11,232 nt of DNA, from contig CAISVS010000010.1 of assembly GCA_903889015.1 (NCBI GenBank), positions 1 through 11,232 of the forward strand. Reading direction: 5' to 3'. This document shows, piece by piece, positions 1 through 5,310 of the stretch. The translations under genes were made by a program, and so were the position numbers. Position 1 is the first letter of the stretch. Each line of letters starts with the position of its first letter. This DNA comes from an uncultured bacterium (lineage in GTDB: Bacteria; Patescibacteriota; Saccharimonadia; Saccharimonadales; Saccharimonadaceae). Below the pieces are notes generated by a model. That model was not told the origin of the DNA, did not search any database, and saw only the letters and a program-made list of their open reading frames with translations.

Positions 1-34
1 AGTGAAAACCGTATCCTAGGATACGGTTTTCACT
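1..34. terminator. Perfect 34-bp palindrome, probable bidirectional terminator
   Basis: The two 16-nt arms, AGTGAAAACCGTATCC and its exact reverse complement, flank a central TA. As RNA this would fold into a hairpin with an AAAA run at the base of one arm and TTTT at the base of the other, the usual design of a terminator working in both directions. It sits at the window edge, so the gene it would terminate is not visible. A protein-binding operator is the alternative. Confidence 0.55.
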
Positions 35-130
35 TTGGTAGGCGTCAATATCGAACTCTCATCGGAGCGAATGAAATGATCGCCTTCTCTCCGCTCGCCT
101 CCCCGTCATTCGTGTTATTCATTAGCGCAT
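35..130. other. GC-rich structured intergenic stretch, no gene seen
   Basis: This stretch has no convincing reading frame. It contains short pairings: CGGA/GCGA at 63-70 with TCGC at 80-83 and TCCG at 90-93, and alternatively CGAATGA (68-74) with TCATTCG (106-112). A pyrimidine-rich run lies at 81-105 on the plus strand. It could be the 3' part of a structured RNA extending left of the window, or just spacer. I do not recognise a family. Confidence 0.25.
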
Positions 131-145
131 TTACAAATTATTCCG

Positions 146-151
146 TATAAT
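146..151 (+). promoter_or_regulatory. -10 box TATAAT for the small basic protein
   Basis: A consensus TATAAT lies 11 nt upstream of the ATG at 163. No good -35 is seen at 16-18 nt; TTTACA at 130-135 is too close. Transcription would start near 158, leaving a leader of only a few nucleotides and no Shine-Dalgarno sequence. Confidence 0.45.
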
Positions 152-162
152 AAACCTAAAAT

Positions 163-498
163 ATGGACATGAATAGTCACATAGTCAAACCTGATGATAA
201 TAAACCATTTCACAGTAATGGCTATGCCGAGATCGCAAATGCTAATCAGATTGGATCGACATCTAGCTTAACGTTTGAACGGCGTCAATCAATTGAAAGT
301 AATCGTCAAGTAATTGGTAGCTATAAGCGTTCGAGTATTGGTACGACTTACAGCGTAATGCGCGCAAAACCAGTTGCCGAAAAGGCAATGAGTCGCAATA
401 TTATTCGTCAGAGATCGGCGTTGCCACAGCGTAATATGTCACCAACAACAAGACGTTTCAGTGAACCATCAGGGCGGACTTTTAACCCGTACGCTTAG
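163..498 (+). CDS. Small basic, probably disordered protein, unknown function
   Basis: This is a 111-residue protein I do not recognise. It has no signal peptide, membrane helix or cysteine. It is rich in Ser, Asn and Gln and carries a clear excess of Arg and Lys over Asp and Glu; most of the arginines lie in the C-terminal two-thirds, including paired Arg near residues 40-41 and 97-98. Such composition suits a nucleic-acid-binding or largely unfolded protein, but that is inference. The start may be the ATG at 163 or the in-frame ATG at 169; no ribosome site separates them, and a consensus -10 lies close upstream. It converges on the murA-like gene with 13 nt between the stop codons and no terminator in the gap. 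A spurious reading frame is possible but less likely given its length and promoter. Confidence 0.6.
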   Translation: MDMNSHIVKPDDNKPFHSNGYAEIANANQIGSTSSLTFERRQSIESNRQVIGSYKRSSIGTTYSVMRAKPVAEKAMSRNIIRQRSALPQRNMSPTTRRFSEPSGRTFNPYA

Positions 499-511
499 GG
501 GTTAATAACTG

Positions 512-2041
512 TTAAATCTCGCGCAAAGTTTCAATGTCAGCGCCAATAGTATTCAAACGATTGGCAAAATCTTCATATCCGCGATTAATTGAATAAACAT
601 CTCGTAAAATTGATCGTCCAGGGGCAGCCAGCATGGCGATTAATATTACAACTGATGGTCTTAATGCCGGTGGAGTAACAATATCGGCTGGTTTCCATTT
701 AGTTGGGCCAGTGATGTAAACTCGGTGCGGGTCGACTAATTCGATATTAGCATTTAACTTGCTGAGTTCGGTAAAATAAATAGCGCGGTTTTCATAAGAC
801 CAGTCATGGACCATCGTGCGGCCAGTGGCAACGGTTGCAATCAAGCCCAAGAAAGGTAAATTATCCATGTTAACACCCGGAAAGGGCATACTGTGTAATT
901 TATCCTTCGGCGCCTTTAATTCAGAATGCAAAATTTTGACATCAACCAATCGGGTTTCACCGTTTCGGGCGGGGTATTCGTCACTAATTTCACATTTAAG
1001 ACCCATGTTATCCAAAATGGCCATTTCAATTTCGATAAATTCGATTGGAGCGCGTTTGACAGTGATTTCAGAATCAGTTACGATGCCGGCGGCAATCAAA
1101 CTCATGGCTTCGATTGGATCTTCGCTGGGATAATATTCGACATTTTTATTAATACTACGCAGACCACGAATTTTAAGGGTAGTTGTACCAATACCTTCGA
1201 TTTTGACGCCAAGTTTTTGTAAAAAGAAGCAAACATCTTGGACCATGTAATTTGGGCTGGCATTACGGATAGTAACTTCGCCATCGTACAGGGCAGCCGC
1301 CATAATGACATTTTCAGTCGTTGTGTCGCCGCGTTCGGTCAATAAAATACTGTGTGTAACGGGCTTTTCTTTGACGGTGGCGTGATAATAATCACCAGTT
1401 GCCTCAACATGCAGCCCGAATGGCGCCAAACCTGTCATATGAGGTTCAACGGTACGAGTTCCTAGGTTGCAACCACCAGCAAACGGCAATTTAAAATCTT
1501 TGTATTGATGTAGTAATGGGCCTAATAGCATAATGACAGTTCGAGTACGTTTAGCGGCTTCGACGTCGATATTATCTAGTTTTAATCTTGCAGGTGGAAT
1601 AATTTCAAGGTCGTTTTTGTCATTTAGCCAACGAACTTTGACGCCTATACTTTGCAAGACTTCAATAATACGGTTTACTTCTTCGATACGCGCTACGCGA
1701 CGAATAATTGTCGTGCCGTGGTTTAACAGGCTGGCGCACAACAGGCCAACGGCGGCATTTTTGCTGGTTTTAACCTCAATTTCGCCCGATAGTTTTTTGC
1801 CACCATTAATGCGAAAATTGATTTTACCAGATTGATTAAGGGTAACGAGTTCGCTTGACAAAACCTCACTAATGCGGGCCAACATCTCAAGGCTGATATT
1901 TTGACCACCTTTTTCGATGCGGTTTATGGCACTTTGACTGGTGTTTAAGGCTTCAGCTAGTTGAGATTGAGTTAAGCCTCTTGATTGTCTGGTCTCTTGA
2001 ATTAATGCTCCGATTTTGACTTTGTAATCGCTAGTTTTCAT
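512..2041 (-). CDS. murA: HTH-MurA fusion: UDP-GlcNAc 1-carboxyvinyltransferase with XRE-type DNA-binding domain
   Basis: MurA transfers enolpyruvate from PEP to UDP-GlcNAc, the first committed cytoplasmic step of peptidoglycan synthesis. This 509-residue protein has an XRE/Cro-type helix-turn-helix at about residues 9-65 (recognition core LTQSQLAEALNTSQSAI at 23-39), then a full EPT-fold domain from about 75 to the end. Visible MurA marks are SKN at 93-95 (Lys and Asn of the active site), LPFAGGCNLGTR at 185-196 (the Cys of fosfomycin sensitivity is Cys191), ENR at 417-419, an ALRPS segment at 459-463 and a terminal INRGYE. The usual FPTDxQ catalytic loop is changed to FPGVNMDNLPF, so the general-acid Asp is displaced or replaced. 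The ATG at 2041 is chosen because the longer frame starts with a TTG that is itself the -35 box. The gene is divergent from glyA. It may be the working MurA with self-regulation, or an enzyme-like sensor. Confidence 0.85.
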   Translation of the reverse strand: MKTSDYKVKIGALIQETRQSRGLTQSQLAEALNTSQSAINRIEKGGQNISLEMLARISEVLSSELVTLNQSGKINFRINGGKKLSGEIEVKTSKNAAVGLLCASLLNHGTTIIRRVARIEEVNRIIEVLQSIGVKVRWLNDKNDLEIIPPARLKLDNIDVEAAKRTRTVIMLLGPLLHQYKDFKLPFAGGCNLGTRTVEPHMTGLAPFGLHVEATGDYYHATVKEKPVTHSILLTERGDTTTENVIMAAALYDGEVTIRNASPNYMVQDVCFFLQKLGVKIEGIGTTTLKIRGLRSINKNVEYYPSEDPIEAMSLIAAGIVTDSEITVKRAPIEFIEIEMAILDNMGLKCEISDEYPARNGETRLVDVKILHSELKAPKDKLHSMPFPGVNMDNLPFLGLIATVATGRTMVHDWSYENRAIYFTELSKLNANIELVDPHRVYITGPTKWKPADIVTPPALRPSVVILIAMLAAPGRSILRDVYSINRGYEDFANRLNTIGADIETLREI

Positions 2042-2048
2042 ATATTCA

Positions 2049-2077
2049 ATAATATACCAATTATGATATATGGTCAA
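2049..2077 (-). promoter_or_regulatory. murA promoter, leaderless layout
   Basis: On the minus strand, TTGACC (2077-2072) and TATTAT (2054-2049) are separated by 17 nt, with a G-rich TGG inside the spacer. The ATG at 2041 follows the -10 after exactly 7 nt, so the predicted transcript begins at or within 1-2 nt of the start codon. No Shine-Dalgarno sequence is present. Confidence 0.65.
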
Positions 2078-2107
2078 TGAGGATTGTAGTATTTAAAATA
2101 GTACAAA

Positions 2108-2127
2108 TTTTGCTCGGCCGAGCAAAA
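2108..2127. promoter_or_regulatory. 20-bp perfect palindrome, candidate operator between murA and glyA
   Basis: TTTTGCTCGG is followed directly by its reverse complement CCGAGCAAAA. It is not a terminator, because reading either strand the T-run precedes the stem and A-runs follow it. It lies about 31 nt upstream of the murA -35 box and covers the -35 region of glyA, a position suited to a dimeric regulator acting on one or both genes. The HTH of the MurA fusion is an obvious candidate binder, but that is inference. Confidence 0.5.
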
Positions 2128-2143
2128 AGTTAACCTAAATTGA

Positions 2144-2173
2144 TGGTATAATTTTAAGTAATAGATTAGGAGG
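2144..2173 (+). promoter_or_regulatory. glyA extended -10 promoter and ribosome binding site
   Basis: TGGTATAAT at 2144-2152 is an extended -10 element (TGn plus a consensus hexamer). No consensus -35 is present; the place is taken by the palindrome and an A-run. A full AGGAGG at 2168-2173 lies 7 nt before the ATG at 2181 and only 4 nt from the in-frame GTG at 2178. This decides for the ATG. Confidence 0.65.
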
Positions 2174-2180
2174 AAATGTG

Positions 2181-3458
2181 ATGAAAGATGAAAAGATTGC
2201 AGCTTGTATTACAGGCGAAGAAAACAGACAACGTGACGGTCTAGAATTAATACCTAGTGAAAATTATGTCAGTCGGGACGTTTTGACAGCACTAGGCAGT
2301 GTATTTACTAACAAATATTCTGAGGGCTATCCAGGTAGGCGTTATTACGGTGGTCAACAATTTACCGATCAAGTTGAACAATTGGCAATTGACCGTGCTA
2401 AACAGCTGTTTAAGGCTGATCATGCCAATGTTCAACCACATTCAGGTGCACCAGCCAACGAGGCCGTTTACAGCGCTTGGTTGGAGCCAGGCGACACAGT
2501 GCTGGCAATGGACCTAAGTCACGGCGGACACCTCACACACGGCGCGCCAGTGACTCGTAGTGCGCATTTATATAACTTTATTCGTTACAAGATGAAGGAC
2601 GTTTCAACTGGCGAGATTGACTATGAAAATTTGCGTGAATTAGCGTTAAAACACAAACCTAAAATTATCTTGGCTGGATTTAGTGCATACCCAAGGGAAC
2701 TGGACTACGCTAAATTTGCTGCGATTGGTAATGAAGTTGGGGCACTGTTGATGGCAGATATGGCACATATTGCTGGCTTGATTGCTGGTGGCGTAGCCAA
2801 AAACCCATTCGATTATGGTTTTCATGTTATTACGACGACAACTCACAAAACTTTGCGTGGTCCACGCGGTGGAATGATTTTGTCGATGGGCAAAGTAGGG
2901 AATCCATTGAAGGCGCCTGAAAAGACGCTTGAAAACATTCCAACGTTAATCGATCGATCAATCTTCCCTGGTATGCAAGGCGGTCCACATATGCATTCAA
3001 TCGCTGCCAAGGCTGTAGCCTTTAATGAAGCTCTACAGCCTGAATTTAAACAGTATGCTCAGCAAATTATCGATAACGCGTCAACATTGGCCCAGGAGAT
3101 GCAAAAGCAAGGTTTTCAATTGGTGACAGGCGGCACCAGTAATCACTTGATACTTGCCGATGTCTATAAAAGCTTTGGTTTGGATGGTAAAGTGGTAGAG
3201 GTAGCATTGGATGCAATTGGATTAACGCTAAATGCAAATGCCATTGCCGATGATACATTACCACCATTTAGGCCAAGTGGTATCAGGTTAGGTACGCCAG
3301 CGATTACAACTCGTGGATTAAAGCAAAATCATATGGCTCAAATTGCATCTTGGATGAAACAGGCGATTGATAATCGTGATAATCCAGATCAGCTGGCTAA
3401 ACTAAAGCTGGAAGTTACGACTTTTGCAAGGTCATTCCCATTACCTAGTGATAAGTAA
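2181..3458 (+). CDS. glyA: Serine hydroxymethyltransferase
   Basis: GlyA is a cytoplasmic PLP enzyme that interconverts serine and glycine while loading a one-carbon unit onto tetrahydrofolate; it feeds glycine, methionine and nucleotide synthesis. The 425-residue length is typical of bacterial SHMT. Family landmarks in order are ELIPSENYVS near residues 22-31, the YPGRRYYGG segment near 50-58, NVQPHSGAPAN at 83-93, DMAHIAGL from 193, and the PLP-lysine motif TTTTHKTLRGPRGG with Lys223. The start is set by the AGGAGG 7 nt upstream. The gene is divergent from the HTH-MurA fusion, with 139 nt between start codons, and ends at a strong hairpin shared with the converging pilin. A palindrome over its -35 region suggests regulated expression. 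Identification is secure. Confidence 0.96.
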   Translation: MKDEKIAACITGEENRQRDGLELIPSENYVSRDVLTALGSVFTNKYSEGYPGRRYYGGQQFTDQVEQLAIDRAKQLFKADHANVQPHSGAPANEAVYSAWLEPGDTVLAMDLSHGGHLTHGAPVTRSAHLYNFIRYKMKDVSTGEIDYENLRELALKHKPKIILAGFSAYPRELDYAKFAAIGNEVGALLMADMAHIAGLIAGGVAKNPFDYGFHVITTTTHKTLRGPRGGMILSMGKVGNPLKAPEKTLENIPTLIDRSIFPGMQGGPHMHSIAAKAVAFNEALQPEFKQYAQQIIDNASTLAQEMQKQGFQLVTGGTSNHLILADVYKSFGLDGKVVEVALDAIGLTLNANAIADDTLPPFRPSGIRLGTPAITTRGLKQNHMAQIASWMKQAIDNRDNPDQLAKLKLEVTTFARSFPLPSDK

Positions 3459-3474
3459 TTAATAATAAACACAA

Positions 3475-3506
3475 ATTTAATATCCCTCATGTGAGGGATA
3501 TTAAAT
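3475..3506. terminator. Bidirectional terminator between glyA and the first short pilin
   Basis: A perfect 14-bp stem, ATTTAATATCCCTC and its complement, encloses an ATGT loop. A and T runs border it on both sides. It lies between two converging genes and can serve both transcripts. Confidence 0.8.
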
Positions 3507-3529
3507 GTTTTATAAAATTATTTTTAAAA

Positions 3530-3976
3530 CTATGAGCAAGTTGTACCGTTGTCAGCTGTTGCGTCGCCACCGAATAGGTAAGCAACTGAACCTGATCCAC
3601 TGTAATCCCAGTAACCTACACAGATACCTGTTGCACCTTTTTGTCGGTATGACAAAGCTGTTGCAGTACCAGAAGTAACAGAAGTGCTTGTAACTGTTAA
3701 GCCTGTAGGGATTTTAGCATCGCTAGCGTTCAAGTTAGCAATTACTGTAGCTGAAGTTGCGTTTGTTGCTGGGAATGCGCTAGTGTTAGCGTATACGATT
3801 TGGGCAGCAGCAAGGACGCTACTTGCATTTTGTTTGTTAGCAGCTGTATTTGCGCGTGCTGTGATACCAGTATAAGAAACAATCGTGATTGCTGCCAAAA
3901 TACCGATAACGACGATAACGACCAAAAGCTCTACGATTGTAAACCCTTCTTTTTTATTGATATTTGCTTTTGTCAT
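3530..3976 (-). CDS. Type IV pilin, short paralogue 1
   Basis: This is a 148-residue prepilin. It has a short Lys-rich leader, cleavage after Gly11, Phe12 as the mature first residue and the conserved Glu at mature position 5 (Glu16), followed by a hydrophobic helix to about residue 37 that would pack in the pilus core and anchor the subunit in the membrane before assembly. The C-terminal half is Thr/Ser/Ala-rich with GYWDYSG at 121-127 and two cysteines, Cys119 and Cys147, probably closing a disulfide loop like the D-region of other type IV pilins. AAAGGAG lies 6 nt before the ATG at 3976. It has its own promoter just after the stop of paralogue 2. It is likely a major shaft subunit, though a minor one cannot be excluded. 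Confidence 0.9.
   Translation of the reverse strand: MTKANINKKEGFTIVELLVVIVVIGILAAITIVSYTGITARANTAANKQNASSVLAAAQIVYANTSAFPATNATSATVIANLNASDAKIPTGLTVTSTSVTSGTATALSYRQKGATGICVGYWDYSGSGSVAYLFGGDATADNGTTCS
3861..3945 (-). repeat. Pilin N-terminal DNA repeat, copy A
   Basis: This 85-bp block encodes the leader cleavage site and N-terminal helix. It matches copy C at 77 of 85 positions and copy B at 73 of 85, without gaps. Divergence outside the block is much larger. Confidence 0.8.
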
Positions 3977-4006
3977 TTTATGCTCCTTTATTATGATTAT
4001 GCTTAT

Positions 4007-4036
4007 AATTTACTACAAAACTTGCATTAGCACAAG
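4007..4036 (-). promoter_or_regulatory. Pilin-type promoter A (CTTGTGC-17-TAAATT)
   Basis: On the minus strand, CTTGTGC (4036-4030) and TAAATT (4012-4007) are separated by 17 nt. Two other pilin genes carry the same arrangement. Predicted transcription starts near 4000, giving a leader of about 24 nt that includes AAAGGAG (3989-3983). Confidence 0.6.
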
Positions 4037-4043
4037 CGGTTTG

Positions 4044-4511
4044 TCATGTACAAGTTGGTGTTGCGACGTTTGATCCTGCTGTAGCATTACCAGCGTATAA
4101 GTAAACAGCTGATCCAGAACCACTATAGTCCCAATACCCAATACAGATTCCAGCGCCGCCATTGGTAAGATATTGGATTGTTGCACCTGCAGCTAATTGA
4201 GCATTATTAACCGTCAGACCTGTAGGAATCTTGGCGCTGCCGGCGTTTAAGTTTGCTACAACTGTCGCTGACGTTGCACCTGTTGCTGGGAACGTGGAGG
4301 TTGCGCTGTCAGTGTATACCATTTGCGCAGCGCGACGTACGCTGTTTGCGTTGTTTTTGTTGGCAGTAGTATTTGCCTTAGCAGTAATACCAGTATAAGA
4401 AACAATTGTAATTGCTGCCAAGATACCGATAACGACGATAACGACTAGCAGTTCGACAATCGTAAAACCACGACTTTGTGTTAGCCTATGTACATTATTC
4501 AATTCTTTCAT
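4044..4511 (-). CDS. Type IV pilin, short paralogue 2
   Basis: This is a 155-residue prepilin with cleavage after Gly15, mature Phe16 and Glu20 at mature position 5, then a hydrophobic helix almost identical to its neighbours. The globular part aligns with paralogue 1 along its length: an FPAT segment, NLNAxxAKIPTGLTV, and GYWDYSG at 125-131. Cys123 and Cys154 sit at the same places as in paralogue 1, suggesting the same disulfide loop. The ATG at 4511 follows a purine-rich AAGGGAAGGG ending 8 nt upstream, a weaker ribosome site than in paralogue 1. Its own promoter lies at 4551-4580. No terminator separates it from the next promoter. Very close relationship to paralogue 1 suggests tandem duplication and a shared role in the pilus shaft. 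Confidence 0.9.
   Translation of the reverse strand: MKELNNVHRLTQSRGFTIVELLVVIVVIGILAAITIVSYTGITAKANTTANKNNANSVRRAAQMVYTDSATSTFPATGATSATVVANLNAGSAKIPTGLTVNNAQLAAGATIQYLTNGGAGICIGYWDYSGSGSAVYLYAGNATAGSNVATPTCT
4384..4468 (-). repeat. Pilin N-terminal DNA repeat, copy B
   Basis: This is the equivalent 85-bp block in paralogue 2. Compared with copy A it differs at 12 positions, seven of them clustered in the segment encoding the mature N-terminus (4444-4461). Confidence 0.8.
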
Positions 4512-4550
4512 TAAGTGCGCCCTTCCCTTTATGGTTGTGAATATGTATTT

Positions 4551-4580
4551 AATATACTACTTCTTTAATATAAGCACAAG
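4551..4580 (-). promoter_or_regulatory. Pilin-type promoter B (CTTGTGC-17-TATATT)
   Basis: On the minus strand, CTTGTGC (4580-4574) and TATATT (4556-4551) are 17 nt apart. The spacer ends in GTAG, as in promoter A, and the start region reads TAAATACATA, close to TTAGATACATAA in promoter C. The predicted leader is about 33 nt. Confidence 0.6.
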
Positions 4581-4630
4581 TAGTATATATTTGTGATATA
4601 TATTACACGTGTCTACATTCTGTGGATAAA

Positions 4631-4658
4631 TTAATACCCCCGATGAAGGGGGTATTAA
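4631..4658 (-). terminator. Terminator after short pilin paralogue 3
   Basis: An 11-bp stem, TTAATACCCCC paired with GGGGGTATTAA, closes a six-base loop. It lies 17 nt past the stop of the 186-residue pilin, and on the minus strand it is followed by a T-rich tail (TTTAT). Confidence 0.75.
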
Positions 4659-4675
4659 AGTTTTGCTTATTGGGA

Positions 4676-5236
4676 TCAAGTTGCTGTGTAGTAACAAGCG
4701 ACCAAGTTGGCATATGTTGTTCCACCTGAGATGAATGGTCCTACAGAACCTGATACTGCGTTTCCAGCAGACAATGTTGCCTGTTGAGGGGTTGCAGCTG
4801 AGTAATCCCAGTATCCAACAATGACACCGGTTGGGTTTGTTATGGCAGCTAAGTTAGCTGGTGCTGTATATGTTGCACCGGTTTGTGATGTTGTACCACA
4901 TACTTGGTATGAGATTTGGGTCATGCTTGCTGCGGCTAGTGCTGCAGAAGCAGTAACTGTTACACCACTTATAGCTGCTGAAGATGAGGTTGCAGACAAT
5001 GCAAGCGCACCTGTTAGCGGCCAGTTAAGTGTTGAACCTTCTGTTTGGTAAATACCAGCTTTTGAAATGACATTAGATGCCATTTGTTTGGTTGATGCAG
5101 CGTTTGCCCTAGCGGTGATACCAGTGTAAGAAACGATCGTAATTGCTGCCAAGATACCGATAACAACGATGACGACCAAAAGCTCGACGATTGTAAAACC
5201 GTGGTCCTTTTTAGCTTTGATATTTTGTAGACTCAT
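4676..5236 (-). CDS. Type IV pilin, short paralogue 3 (longer, divergent tail)
   Basis: This is a 186-residue prepilin. The leader is cleaved after Gly13, mature Phe14 is followed by Glu18 at position 5, and the N-terminal helix matches the other two nearly residue for residue. The globular domain has diverged: GYWDYS is kept at 141-146 but is followed by a different, longer tail, and the two cysteines are at 113 and 181, so the presumed disulfide would enclose a loop of nearly 70 residues rather than about 30. AGGAA sits unusually close (3 nt) to the ATG at 5236, with a G-rich AGGGGG further upstream. It has its own promoter and terminator, so it is probably monocistronic. It could be an alternative shaft subunit or a minor pilin with different surface properties. 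Confidence 0.88.
   Translation of the reverse strand: MSLQNIKAKKDHGFTIVELLVVIVVIGILAAITIVSYTGITARANAASTKQMASNVISKAGIYQTEGSTLNWPLTGALALSATSSSAAISGVTVTASAALAAASMTQISYQVCGTTSQTGATYTAPANLAAITNPTGVIVGYWDYSAATPQQATLSAGNAVSGSVGPFISGGTTYANLVACYYTAT
5115..5199 (-). repeat. Pilin N-terminal DNA repeat, copy C
   Basis: This is the 85-bp block in paralogue 3, differing from copy A at only 8 positions although the rest of the two genes hardly align. This suggests gene conversion or strong constraint on the helix. Confidence 0.8.
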
Positions 5237-5272
5237 ATTCCTGTGTGCCCCCTAATTATTAGTTATGTATCT

Positions 5273-5302
5273 AATTTACTATACTATTTATGTAAGCACA
5301 AG
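5273..5302 (-). promoter_or_regulatory. Pilin-type promoter C (CTTGTGC-17-TAAATT)
   Basis: On the minus strand, CTTGTGC (5302-5296) and TAAATT (5278-5273) are 17 nt apart, and the spacer ends in GTATAG. It lies just beyond the stop of the LamG pilin, so paralogue 3 does not depend on read-through from that operon. The predicted leader is about 30 nt. Confidence 0.6.
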
Positions 5303-5310
5303 TGGAATTA

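Noticed and set aside
2178-2180. GTG start of glyA
   Set aside because: It is only 4 nt from AGGAGG; the ATG at 2181 has the usual spacing of 7 nt.
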